NCBI GenBank assembly: GCA_028554755.1
Contig: JAPTOF010000015.1
Coordinates: forward strand, 12,473,501-12,537,500
Origin: Cordia subcordata
Taxonomy: Eukaryota > Streptophyta > Magnoliopsida > Boraginales > Cordiaceae
Length of the DNA: 64,000 nt
Direction of reading: 5' to 3'
Both the position numbers and the translations under genes were made by a program. Positions 46,602 through 58,660 of the stretch are shown in pieces (within the stretch, counting starts at the first letter, position 1; every line of letters starts with the position of its first letter). Below the pieces are notes generated by a model. The model was not told the origin of the DNA. It saw only the letters and a program-made list of their open reading frames with translations, and made no database searches.

Positions 46602-48662
46602 AAGTTACAGCAGATAAGGGTGTATCTGCAGTACGCGAGAGCTTCCTGCGATATAAGATTTCAAAGGCATGAGAAACATGCACTTTTGCTTTTCAAGTAT
46701 GTGTAACTGTTTGTATAGGCTATCGATATGTATTTAATGCAAGAATAGTGCTGTAACTGGTTTTTAAGAGTTGAGTAGAAATGGAAAATGGCTTAATTTC
46801 CTTTTGGGTGTGCTTGTTATTTTAGAATTGGATTTGAGTATAATTGGTAGTTAGAGGGATAGTGTGTTTCTTAAATTAAGTGCTCTGAGCACTATGTTTT
46901 TAGAATGCCTGAGATGCAAATCAAATTCTTTTTCTTGTTAGAATGATTTTAAAAGTTTATAAAAGTAAAATTGTATGTTTACAAATTTTTAAATTATATG
47001 TTACAAAAAAAAAGTCAAAACTTAATAAATCTAAAAATTGAACTTTTACAAAAAATGACAAAAGTATTAATTGGATGTTTACGTTTGCAATTTGGGAAGT
47101 CTAAGTTTATTATGTATAATAATAAGTTCATGATATATAATATTTCTTTCACAATTTATTAGCTATTTATTCACAACAGTTAGGTGTTACTCATCATCAT
47201 CCTCCCTTGTTATTTTATTGATAAATTAATAAATATAAACTTTTTATGTATGTGTATACACACACACACACAAATATATACACCTAACACATAAACAAAC
47301 TATATAAACGTTTGAATTGTAAGACAAGGAGAAGAGAGAACAACAATATATATACATATATACACACACGCACAAACACACATATATACACATATATATA
47401 CATATACATAGATACATACACATATAAGGGGTTCCTTTTCCTCGGACCAAGGGGTTTGGACTAGGAGCCTGCTTAGCTAACAATGCTCGGGACAAGACCT
47501 GTATCATAAAGCGGACTTTTTCTCTAGGCTTTTGTGGATCTGGAAGATTTGTAGCGAAAGAGAGCAGAAAGATAAAGGAAAGACATCAAATAAAGAGAGA
47601 AATATTTGTGACAACTTGATCCTTTTTTCCTTTTAAGCATAGAGTGTGCTTTACACGCATAAGTAGGAGCATTGTGCTAAGGCAATACACTACGGGGTGG
47701 GACCATGGTAAATTTCGTGGGTATCTAGGTGCGTTTGCCTAACAAATTAATTACTTATTTAAGTTTAATTAAGTTACACTCTCAAATTCTTACAGGTGGT
47801 GTGAATTGGCAATAACTAGACAGCGTTATTACTCTTCAACATTTTTTTGGTTATTTTATCGTTTTAATCTTTTGTGTTTGGCTTGTTTTTATTATAATTG
47901 ATTTTCTTTCTATTTGGTTCAATTTATAAATCATAATGGAGTTGCTCTTTAGGATAAAAATATCAAATATTTTTGATGAATAATCCTTATTTTTAAAAAT
48001 ATTAGTAATAGTAATTAGAAATAATTTTTAGTAGATAATATTTTTAAATATTTTTTTAGCAATTCATATGAATTACAAAAATATTTTTAAAAAAGTCAAT
48101 AGTAGTGGATAACAAATTGTATTTTAATAACTAACTTTTACTTTTAATAAATAATATTTAGTTTGAATATTTTTAGTAGATAATATTTTAAATATTTACT
48201 GCTAATTGACATGAGTTCTAAATAATATTTATTTTTAAAATAAATTATTTAATTGTGTGACTATCTATTATATTATCAAATATGATATAGGAAATCAATG
48301 CATACTTACACTTAAATAGCTAAACATTTTATGACGTAATTATTAGACTGTAATGATTTCTTTAGTAGTTATACTATGGCGTCCAAACTGACAGATTGTT
48401 TAAACATCCTTGTGATTTGAGATGATAATGGCAAAAACTGAATGAAACATGCTAATGCAGAAGAGGTTTCGAGATGGATTAGATGAGTTGAGATACATTC
48501 AAGAAAGTTTAATGCACAAAATTATTGTTGTGTATAGGGTAGTGGAAGAATTAGTTAGACAAAGGGTTGCACTTCATATGTTCGTGTCAAATAAGCTGCT
48601 CATTTTGAGAGTAAGCTCTATACATAAATAATATCAAACGGACGGTTCGCATGGAATTATGA
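46602..48662. other. RNR1 3' flank and intergenic DNA
   Basis: No canonical AATAAA is seen close to the stop codon, but near-matches occur. The rest is AT-rich. A direct repeat around 'agtagataatattttaaatatt' occurs at about 48030 and 48175. No gene could be supported. Confidence 0.6.
47244..47425. repeat. CA/TA microsatellite cluster
   Basis: (CA)n at about 47260-47272 and mixed (TA)n/(CACA)n from 47345 to 47425. The long open frame on the - strand here is a by-product of the repeat. Confidence 0.75.
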
Positions 48663-48785
48663 GGTAACTCAAGTGATTGAGACTATCTCTTCTAAGAACG
48701 TCGTTTTGGGTTAAAATCTCACGGGAGACAAGGAGTTGGGGGTTGAAAAAACAAAGAAAAATAGATAGTTCACATTAGTGGTGGT
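48663..48785 (+). mobile_element. SINE-like unit with tRNA-type A and B boxes
   Basis: GGTAACTCAAGTGATTGAG (48663-48681) resembles a tRNA-type A box. GGGTTAAAATCTCAC (about 48708-48722) resembles a B box (GGTTCGAATC type). The spacing of about 40 bases and the 'tctaagaacgtcgtttt' between them are as in plant tRNA-derived SINEs. The 3' end is not resolved. Confidence 0.4.
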
Positions 48786-49084
48786 TTTGCACCTAAATAA
48801 TTGGCGTTAGAAGACGTGCATTGGTGTTAAGTGCTAAGGGTCTAGTCAAACTCTAAGTATTGTGATGTGGAGCGGGACGAAACTTAAATTTAGCGGTGGC
48901 ATGACCCACGACATTGAGTTATTGAAGAATACTTTCACGGTAAAAGTTGAAATAGAACTATTTGTTTTGGGTGGCTTTGACATGTGGTCAAAGTCACTCT
49001 GACCCAAAATTGGGTCGGGTCCTCCTTGTTGATCAGTCGAACATTTGTGCCATTGCATTTTTCATTTCGAGTAGATGAGCATGG

Positions 49085-50833
49085 TGTTAGGATCGAGATT
49101 TTTATATCATAATATATGGATCGTCATGCTTTAAATTCTTAAATGGCATATCTAATATGGTGATAGAACAAGCAATAAAGCTGTTTGCATACCAAAAAAA
49201 AAAAAAAACATGATTTAACATATAATCTAGTAGATTAAGTGATATACCTTTAAGGAGTTGAAGATTCAAGTGAGTTGTTTCTTCGCTTTACAAAATCTCC
49301 ACCAAAATAGCCTCTCAATTAGCTTTCTTCATTATAATCACCTTTCCAAAGCTTGGATGTGTTATGCTATGTAGTGGGCAAATAACTAAGAGAGCTATAA
49401 TTAAAGATCTATGGAGTAGTATGTGTTCTTGGTGTACTAAGTGAAAATTCCAGCACACTTTTATGAAAGAGGCAAAAAGACTCAAGGGTTTATTGTTGTT
49501 AGCTCACTATTTATTGTGCATAATAACCCTAATTGGGTAAGTTCCTAGAAACAATTAAGTTTTAATCTATACCTTTTCTAGAAATGGAAAATGCCTTACA
49601 GATAAGCTATCCAAGATATTCTTTTCTCTTTGCCTACTCCTTAATATCTAATTCCATTGGACCCCCTTGTCCTATTAAGATGCCTATAAATTTAATAAGA
49701 AAAAACTTGTATAAAATCCTGTTTCCTTCTCCATTAAATTTATATCTCAACAAAGCATCCACATAATTAGACGATTTCAATTAATTACATCCATTTGAAT
49801 TATGACTAGTGAAAGGACCAAAAGACATAATTACCCTTGGCTCCTAAAATGACTAAAATGCCCTTGCTACCACTTTGGTGACACCAAGGCCATTTTGACC
49901 TTGGTCTATTTCCACCAAAAGACCAAGGCTGCACTTCAAGGATAATCACTGGCTAAGTAGAAACAGGTCATAACAAGTAATCACTTTCTTTGACGAACTG
50001 AGCGACCAAAATACTCCTCTGTGTCCACCCGTAGTCAAGGCCGGTTAAAAGGCACAATCACCTTCAAGACTACATCTAGAACCTTGGAATCTCTAGTCCA
50101 AAGAGTGATCACCACCTGGTCATGCATCTCTTGATCTAGGGAGTGACCCATAAGCTAAATGATCGATATATCTCTGAAGGGTAATATCATTAGATCTAGA
50201 TCTATGATAACAAATAAGACAAATCCAAGGGGGCACATAGACTCTGTTGTTGCATATGCATGCCCTGATTGATTAGAACACAATACTTAGTGTACGAGAT
50301 AGATAATTTTATCACTCAAGATCTCTTCTTGTGGTACATCAAAGTGTTGTACCCCAACTTCACCAATTCATCCACACATGCTCAAGATGAAAAGCATCGG
50401 TCACTCGAAAGTAGTGAGTGTCTTGTCCTCTATATATGATGGCATGGTTCCAGAAGACAGACTCACGGTGGTCCTGTCCAATGCGTGACACACACGCTAA
50501 AAGCGAAGTCCGAAAAGACCCTCCAATGACCTAGGTAGATCACCTCTATCGGGAGACTCGCCCACTATAGTCTTATCTTGGTAAAGTGTTTAACACTACT
50601 ATTCGGTTATGGATATCTTAATGATATATCAAAAAATTAGACTTGGACCTACTGTGTGTCTTGTCTCATTGCACACCCAAGTCATTGGATTATATCATTG
50701 CACCTTTACACAATGTGTCACACATATATACCAGAGATAATATATGTAAGAAGTGCTCATAAACACAAACAACGATAAAATGTCTAGTCCAATATTTGTG
50801 TACAAGTGGTCTTTAGGGTATACAATCCTAACA
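49085..50833 (-). mobile_element. Putative solo LTR
   Basis: It begins TGTTAGGAT and ends with the inverse ATCCTAACA, 1749 bp. The flanks CATGG and TGTGG differ by two transitions. Blocks such as 'gggtatacaatcctaaca' and 'gcataccaaaa' after a 'ggatcgtcatgctttaaat' are typical of plant LTRs. There is no coding content and no second copy, so the call rests on end structure. The poly-A run at 49194-49208 is internal. Confidence 0.4.
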
Positions 50834-50909
50834 TGTGGTATATTTACATATAAAAAAATGAGCTTTTGGTGAATGAGAAATTAGCAATCAAAGTTGGCTT
50901 TATGGCTAA

Positions 50910-51284
50910 GAGCCTATTTGGCAAAGCTTATTTTTAAGTGCTTATAAGCAGTTCGTTCCTATAAGCAAGTTATGATGTATTTGGATAATATGTGCTTATA
51001 ATCTGCTGACATGTTTGGTAAATAAGTGTTTCTAAGTAACAATGATAGTTAAAGTGACTAAAAAGGACATGTAATTAATTAATGTGGTACTTTTTAAGGG
51101 TAAATTGGTCTTTTCAATGGCTTGACCAATGTGCTTATAAGCCCTTCAAAAATAAGATGATAGATTGGTAATTTTTTTTCCAACTTATAAGCCACTAAAA
51201 AGTGCTTATAAGTTGTGTTGCTAAACAAGTAAATTCTCTTTTTTAGGTTATAAGCTGGTTAAACCAGCTTAGCCAAATAGGTTC
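50910..51284. mobile_element. Tourist-like MITE with TAA target duplication
   Basis: 375 bp with ends GAGCCTATTTGGCAAAGCTT and AGCTTAGCCAAATAGGTTC, flanked by TAA (50907-50909, 51285-51287). The interior is full of 'gcttataagc' motifs in both orientations and can fold. No ORF. Confidence 0.75.
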
Positions 51285-51289
51285 TAACT

Positions 51290-52140
51290 TTAGTTGTGGA
51301 TGTTTCTTATGGGCATTATTCCCACATAGGAAAACTAGGGGAATTTTTATCACTTTATATATAGAAGCCTTTGTGTAAGCTGCCAACAAATGGCTTAGGG
51401 GGAGAAGACTCTAAATAGTGGGCTTGTTATAAAGACGACTAGACCCGCGCATTGGACCAATTTTGGTTTAGGACATTATGCACGTTGGGAGTAGCACTTT
51501 TTTATTTGATTATACAACACATGTTTTGGCTGTTATGAATTAATTTGGCCACTCTATTAACTTATATATAGAGTTTCAAAAGAGCTTTTTGAAATTGCCA
51601 TAGCAGACACCTAGCATACAATTTGCATTCTTTGTTCATCAAAGAGAGTTCATACAGTTTCCAGTTCTCAAGCTCTTACTTAGAGTGCTACCAACTTAGT
51701 AAGAGGTGAAACCACTATATCCTAGAAGGTATACGCCAAAGCCATTAGTACTATTGTGGCGGTGTAAATCCTTTAAGGAGATCAATTGAATCAAACCTTA
51801 GTTTAAACATCTTAATTTCTATATCTTATTATTATTTTTTGTATTGCTATAATCTAGATTGCAGAATAATAATTTCTACAATTTAGTTCCAGTTTTGTTT
51901 ATGAAATTCTAGTATCCTGTCAAGTATAACTTTACAACAAGCTTAAGGTATTTACACTGTTCGAAATGTTTTCTCAAACAAATTCTAGAATTTCAAGAAA
52001 CTATTAATTCTGTTTTCGTATTTTAGTTTTCTATAATACTAATACGTTTCTTCTTAAATGTAGTTTTTTTTTTTTTTTTGGCTAAGTAACCAGTGTCAAT
52101 TTTCAGATATATTTACAATTAGGGCATCAAAATGGTCTTT
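51290..52140. other. LTR-like or leader sequence, unresolved
   Basis: A TATATATAG box near 51355, then 'caactta..agaggtgaaacc' and 'ggtgtaaatcctttaagg', give the look of a retrotransposon LTR/leader. No ends, target duplication or coding region could be set. A poly-T run lies at 52066-52079. Confidence 0.25.
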
Positions 52141-52144
52141 TAAA

Positions 52145-53700
52145 AAGGGAAAATGGTGTCAAACTAGGTACCCTATTTCACCCTATCCTTTGGTGATTAT
52201 AATGGAGGTCCTCTAAAAAATTTTGATTCTCACAGTCAATGCCAAGAGCAAGGATTTCCACCCCAAGTGTCAGAAAATTAAGCTTACTCACTTGAGCTTA
52301 GCTAATGATCTCTTAATTTTTTAAAAGGCAAATTTAATATTAGCAAAAGGAATCAAGGAGGTTATTAAAATCATTTTAAAGCTCTCATTACTCTAGTTCA
52401 ACACTCGAAAGAGCTCCATTTTCTTCAGGGGTGCCCTACACCTCTTAAGCATCAAATTTGCAATGAAATAGACATTAACGAAGATAACCTACTTGTTCAC
52501 TACTTTGGAGTTCCTTTTATCTCGGGTAAGCTTGGTTTCTTCATGTGCAATTCCCTGCGGGAGAAAACGGAAAGTAGAATCCATTATCGGGCAAATCGTT
52601 GATTATCTTTTTGTGGCACATTGTAACATATGAAATCAGTTGTCTCAAGCATGAGCAGTTTTTGGGGCAGCAATTTTCTCTTACCAAAAGCTGTTATCAA
52701 ACATATTCAATCGATTCTGGCATCTTTTCTTTGAAGTGATACAATTGGTGAAGCTCAAAAGGCTAAGGTTGCTTACACTGAATTTGTAAGCCTTTGGAAA
52801 AGGTGGACTCAGTATAATGGATGTTGCTACTTACAATCAAGTTGCTATCATGAAAACAACTATGGGCCTCCATTACGGACCAAACTCTCTTTAGGGCATA
52901 TGGAGGAATGAGGTTCTCCTTAAAAAGAAGAATATTTGGGGCTATGTTATCCCAAAAAACATCTCATGGATTTGGAGGAAATATCCTGGCTTTAGAGATA
53001 CCATGATCAATCACATTAAATACTCAATTGGTGATGGAGCTGGATGCTCTCTTTGGTGGGATAATTGGCACTCTATGGGTCGTGTCATCAATGTTTGTAG
53101 TGCAGAACCTATTGAAGCATTTTGATTGGGTTTTCAATACAAAATCAAGGCTATTATTTGAGATGGTTGTTGGTATTGGCTGAGAAGTTTGGTTTACCTA
53201 GGCAATGGTTTACCGAATCCCTATACAATGATGGAAGACAACATCATTTGGATTCCAAATAGAAATGGTAACTTCTCATTTGCTTTTGCTTTTGATATCT
53301 TGAGAAATTAGAATAGGCCTGTTTCATGGAGCAAAATTGTTTGGGGCAACCTAACTGTACCAAAACAATATTTTTGCCTCTGGGTTGCCATAAAGGACCG
53401 TCTCTCTCCAAAGATACGACTTTTAAGTTAGGATATAAATGTTGTTGGTACCTGTGAACTTTGCACCCTAATGCTTGAAGATAGAGGTCATTTGGTTTTT
53501 TGAATGCTCTTTTAGTAAGAGGATTTAGAACAAGATTTCAAGACTTACTCATTCATCTATTAAGGTTGTTACATGATAAAAATTTATGTCACGAACTGAA
53601 CATATCTGTAGGAAAAACTTGATTCCCAGCCAAATTCTTAATCTCGTCTTTACTTCTTGTGTCTATCATCTTTAAAAGGAGCGCAATCAACAAATTCATC
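52145..53700 (+). pseudogene. LINE ORF2 3' half (RT motif B to C-terminus)
   Basis: The + strand frame reads PISPYPLVIIMEVL (motif B), KIKLTHLSLANDLLIF where the catalytic FADD is changed to L-A-N-D, then KANLILAKGIKEVI. Later come WGYVIPKNISWIWRKYPGFR, IGDGAGCSLWWDNW (the 'G.G...SLW.D.W' block), VPKQYFCLWVAIKDRLSPK and VGTCELCTLMLEDRGHLVF (zinc-binding zf-RVT). It ends with VYHLWKERNQQIHH. Stops and shifts are frequent. It stops at about 53700, where the other half of a LINE begins in opposite orientation. Confidence 0.8.
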
Positions 53701-55950
53701 ACGTGAATGCATACATTGTTCTTGTGTAGCCTCTCACAATGTCATGCGCAACAAGAACATTATCCATAAGTCTTCGACCTACACCAAAGGCTTTTTGATT
53801 GATAGACATGATTCTTGGCAAGCTATTCTTAGTCGATTAGTAAGGATCTTGGACAAACATTTGTAGATAGTATTGCAACAAGAAATGGGCTAGAAGTTCC
53901 AAGGTGATGTTAGGTTATTGATCTTTGGAATTAAGGCAATGATGGTGACATTTGCTTCTCCCAACAACTTGCTTGAATTTAAAGCAGGCTTTATAGCATC
54001 ACAAAGATCTCTTCCAACAATCGGCCATGCAACTTTATAGAAATGGGATCTAAATCTATCATTCTAGGGGCTTTTATCACTTTGAATATCGAACATGGCA
54101 TTTTTAATCTCATCATTAGTAATAAGGATATAGATTTCTTCGCCTTCTCAAAAGATATTGAAGTACCCAAGATTGTTGCAATATCATTAACTAAGGAATT
54201 AGTTCTAAGCAACCCCATAAAATAATTAAGGATCTCTTTTGAATTCTTTTTTCTGATTCCAACACAATACCATCATCCTTGATAATTCTTTTAATGGAAT
54301 TAGAGGTTTGCCTCTCTTTGATAATTTTGTGAAAGAATGCCGTATTGCTATCCCTTTCTCGCATCCACTGGATTCGAGCTTTTTTTTAAGAAATGCCTCT
54401 TCATAGCTGGTTGCTTCCTCAAGTTGATAAATAAGAGCTTTTTCCCTGGCTGTCAGCGAACTATCCGTGAACTTATTTAAAATTTGACATTGGATTGTTT
54501 CAAGTTCCTGTCTGATCTCCTCAATACGATTTTGCATGTTGGCGAAGTGTTTAGCATTAAACTTTCTCAAGGCCTATTTGACATTCTTTTATTTTTGATA
54601 CAAGTGATACATGGGTGTTCCTAAAACTGGAATATCCCAATCCTTCTGAACTAGTTCCATAAATCCATTGTGCTTCATTCTGGATTAAAGAACTTGAAAG
54701 GTTTTGGTTTGCTCGCCAATGATGTAGCTATTTTGATCAATAAAGGGCAATGGTCAAAAGTAGAAGGGGCTTCAATAAATAGGGAAGCCAAGCTAAATTT
54801 ATCAAACCAAAAGGCATTTGCAACCACATGGTCCAACTTACTCGCACAAAGCCATCTCTACTTCCCTTGTTGGTCCAAGTATATTTTGGTCCACATCTAT
54901 CCATCTAATAAAGATCTATTGCCTTAGCACACTTTTTGAACTCTCATGCACTTCGTGGTAAGATATTGCATGTCAATCTTTCGTCAGGTTGGGTGATCCC
55001 ATTGAAATCTCCGGCCATACACCAAGCTTCATCTCGAGTAAGGCTTCATAGTAACCAATTCTATCCCAGTGTTCCATTCTCCCTTTTGCTTCATTGCTAA
55101 TGTTCACAAAGATATAATAGAATTTCTCCCCAGAATTTGTGTCATCTATTAAGCATAAAATTGCCTGCTTACGAGCTTCAATACATTTGACATGAGCAGA
55201 TTGATTATCCTAGAGAATCCAAATACGACCACCTGGGTTATTTGTATTGTTATGAATCACCCGCCAGTTTCTAAACTTTCTTTTCCACAAAACTCAGCTT
55301 TACCATACTTGACTTTGGTTTCAAGAAGACAAAAGAAGTTCAAATTATTCTTCTTTGCAAAAATATGTAAATCGATTTGTTTTAGGGGTTTATTAAAGCC
55401 CTTAACATTCCACACTGCTGCATTAATCATTGAGAACGATAAAGACGGATGTTCTAGGGGGTTCCCTTCCTCCATCATATGTGTTAAATGCTTTAGCAAC
55501 TAGGACTTTAATAGTATGGGAGATATTGCTCTTTTTAAAATATTTGGAACACTGGAAACGATCAACCACAAATTAGAAACAATGACCAAATTCAGTTTGG
55601 TAATAGCATCCAAACTGGAATTGGTGGGACTACTCATATTAGAGTGACTGGCAATACCCTAACTTCAACCAGATTTATTGGAAATGTTGGCAATGTTTCA
55701 ATGATTAGATGCAATACTCGAGCTAATGAAAAGACTTTGCAGGGATTTGAAACTAATATCCTTCCCAAACGACTTTTTTACTCTTGTTGTACCATCTTTA
55801 CTATTTTGTGCACTTAGCATACCTCTATCTTTTACACTGCTGCTTTTTCCAACCTTGAGGGCTACTCAGTATAGAACTTCAATGACATGTTGTAAGAATT
55901 TTGGCAATATTCCGCCTTCAATCAAGGGCTGTGCTCTAATTTTTCCTTCA
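53700..55950 (-). pseudogene. LINE ORF1 tail, endonuclease and RT start, opposite strand
   Basis: Read leftward: a weak ORF1-like tail (55950-55560, KVGKSSSVKD...). Then the endonuclease N-terminus INAAVWNVKGFNKPLKQIDL, then FFCLLETKVK (about 55430-55310). Next are FDHCPLLIKI near 54750, RT entry IKAPRMIDLDPISI (54060), and TIIALIPKINN, ISCCNTIYKCLSKILTNRL, FGVGRRLMDNVLVAHDIVRG. It ends at about 53700 between RT motifs 2 and 3. Many stops. It carries the LINE parts missing from 52145-53700 except for roughly 60-80 residues. Confidence 0.8.
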
Positions 55951-56099
55951 TGATCCATCCCTTCCATCCACACTCTTAGGGCAACCTAGATTAACTTCAT
56001 ATTATAAGGAATTGTTATAGGAATTTCTTCTTTGAAGCATTTCGTAATCATATTATAAGGATAGGTACAGATGGCCTAATTCAAAGAATATGGTCTAGG

Positions 56100-57745
56100 T
56101 TAATTAGGCACAATCTAACTACAATTTGTGTACCTAATTTAAAATTGAGCAAGCCTCCACTATAAATATATATAAGTTGAGCTAGTATAAAAGTTGGTGC
56201 CAATAGGTCAAATATGAGACATTAGTATACTTTTAGTTAGCTTATAAATATTAGTATATACATCAAATAATATCAGTATTATTAACCAAAATTAATAATA
56301 AACATATTAAAGACAGCAATATAATTCTAGTTAAATGATAACCTTTAATATTTGAATGTACAAGACTCAAACATGATAACATGGAATACTACTAGCCAAT
56401 GGGAGCCATGTAGGTTTGTAGGGTGATATGTGACTTGTTTATAAATGGGTGGTGTGAGTTATAACTAATAACTTGGATTGACTATTTTGGACTAGTTGAT
56501 TAAAGAATCAAGTAGTTATTAGTTATACCCACAACACCCGTCTTGCTCACGGGCTTAGGTCTAGGCTTAGGGGTGTCAAAGACAGTTCTCAGTCGGATGC
56601 AAGAGCTATGTGCTATAAGGGGCAAAGTGATATACCAAGTGTGCGGTAAGAGCCACCTCTTGAGCCTGTAAGAGTCACCTTTAGAATCCTACACTGCTTG
56701 CTCTTGTGTGATTGTGTGATCATGTGCCTTTGTCGAAGACGTTAGGTGTTCAACTGGGGGTGATTGTAATGTCCCACATTTGTTTGTGAGATGATTTATT
56801 TACAAGTGGATGGCATTGGTTATAACTAATAATCTGGTTGATTATTTTGGGACGGTTGATTAGAGGCTTAAGTAATTTTTAATTATACCTACAATATTAG
56901 TCTTGCTTGCAGAATTGGGTTTGAGCTCAGGGATGTGACAAGCCAAGAGAACAACTCTTGTTATCAAAGATAGAACACACCTTGATATAAGGAGCAATAA
57001 TAGAGAGGCCTCATTTAGTGGAAGAACCTCCAGATGTTATAAGAGTTTTTTTGGTTGACAATGCTAGAGGGGTTTTGACTTCTAAATTTGTTTCTTCTAA
57101 TTAAATGCTTTCCTTGGAGGAAAAAAAAAATAAATGCACAAGCCCAGTAAGTAGACCGAATTGTACCACCCCATCTCCAATTAAAGTTATTCTTGCCCGG
57201 CTTCAAAGAATTAGAACATTCTTAGTCTTCAAAAATCCTGATTATAGGGTTTTGGGGTTTACACTTTACATCACTCTTAAACACTAAAATTGTTCTAAAA
57301 TCACCACCAACATGCAAGTGGATCGGATAACAAAGATGACTTTGACCATCAATTCTTCGAGTATCATCAACTAATCAAGTAGCTCTTTTGTCGTGTTGTT
57401 TCTTTAACGAACAGTCAAGAATACTCTAAAGCAATAATGACAACTAGGTCTTATTTCTCTCATAAGTAGAAGTTACATATAATTTTGAATAATCAGTTTC
57501 TGACATTCTTTTGGCGAATTCTTGAACTAATAACATATGAGTCTTACTTGGTTCACGCAAATGGCTTAGTGGACAAGGGTGGACCAAGCTATTACATATT
57601 TGTCATGCATTGCATAAGACCACTACTAGAAGTTAAAGTTAAGCAGGATGTATGAGAATAGAAACCGCAGAAGTCAAGCGATATATCAAATTAGTGAAGT
57701 TCTCTTATTTCATCTCTCTAAGTTTCAGTGGTCCAAGTCCAACGC
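56100..57745. repeat. Duplicated segment, copy A
   Basis: It is directly repeated at 60945-62410. Shared landmarks are 'tttaaaattgag.aa.cctcca', 'tggtgccaata.g.caaatatgagacatta', 'tttagtggaagaacctcc', 'gcacaagccc.gtaagtagacc', 'acatgcaagtggat' and 'cacgcaaatggcttagtgga'. Copy A contains a TRIM-like insertion (56409-56940) that copy B lacks. No coding region was seen in either. Edges are approximate. Confidence 0.85.
56409..56940 (+). mobile_element. TRIM-like small LTR element with AGCCA target duplication
   Basis: 532 bp, flanked by AGCCA on both sides (56404-56408, 56941-56945). The ends are direct repeats: left LTR 56409-56578 and right LTR 56765-56940 (TGTAATGTCCCACA...GGGATGTGACA). They share 'ttataactaata' and 'gtcttgct.gc' blocks. 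The 186-bp interior ends in CTGGGGGTGAT, a purine-rich tract just before the right LTR. No ORF. Copy B of the duplicated segment has the empty site (TTAGCCAAGAG). The two LTRs are well diverged, so the insertion is old. Confidence 0.8.
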
Positions 57746-58309
57746 GGGGTGATCATTTTTGTCCTTATAAACGATAGGCATGCCTATACAGACCCTCTTA
57801 TCCTCAGGCAACTAATAGCTTGTTACCTTTCGAGCACTTATTGTGGGCAAGAATAAGGTTGAAATCTATCAACATTTGTTTGCTAGTAGTAGAATCACAA
57901 AAGTCTTAAGAAAGGTGGAATCGTGTCTTAAGTCACAATTTCAAAAAATGAAAGAAAAAATAAAATTTTGAGTTGAAGACATGATTTGAAAAAAAAGTGA
58001 AATTGTGGGTTAAGGAAACAATTTTTGTGTGGCATAAGCCAGCTATGTTAGCCAATACCCACAACTTAATTCACCCTGAAATCATGTGTTGAAAAGATGG
58101 TTTCATTAGAAGTTGATTATTTTACTCATATTTTTTTAAAAAAATTATCATTTTAGTAAATAATTTATAAAAGAATGATTTTAATTATTATTGCAAAAGA
58201 TAATTCCTTCGATGTATTATGCAAATAAGACATCATGTAATGACTTTTAGTTTCTCAAAAAAAATTGTGAACAATTTAATTAATGTGTTTATTTATATTT
58301 TTTATACTA
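57746..58309. other. Non-coding stretch
   Basis: No gene or clear repeat is seen. The sequence becomes A-rich toward the minisatellite at 58310. Confidence 0.5.
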
Positions 58310-58660
58310 TTTGTTCACTATTTTAGTGGTAAACAACTATATGTAGAATGATGAACAAATAAATGTAAAATTGTGAACAAATATATATTTGTGTATTTGT
58401 GTGTTTTTGTTATGTGTTAGAGTGGTGAACCACTATATGCAGAATGGTGAACAAATAAACGTATTTGTATTTATGTGTGTCTGTGTGTGCATGAGAATGG
58501 TAAACAAATATATGTGGAGTGTTAAATAAATGTTTGTATATCTGTGTGTAAGAGTAGTAAACAAATATATGTGGAGTGGTAAATAAATATTTGGTGTATA
58601 AAAGACAGTGAACAAACAAATATGAAGTGATGAACAAATATATATGGGGTGAGCATAATA
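58310..58660. repeat. Degenerate minisatellite
   Basis: About eight imperfect copies of a 30-45 bp unit built on 'gtggtgaacaaatatatgtg' and 'gagtggtaaataaa'. The open frames on the - strand are products of this repeat. Confidence 0.7.

Noticed and set aside
47244..47507. Cys/Tyr-rich open frame on the - strand
   Set aside because: A translation of CA/TA microsatellites.
48663..48785. Functional tRNA gene
   Set aside because: A and B boxes are present but no cloverleaf or acceptor stem can be drawn. A SINE head is the better explanation.
52145..55950. Twin-priming inversion of the LINE
   Set aside because: Twin priming places the 5' end of each part at the inversion junction. Here the 3' end of one part and an interior 3' edge of the other meet.
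58410..58637. 75-codon open frame on the - strand
   Set aside because: Produced by the 30-45 bp minisatellite.
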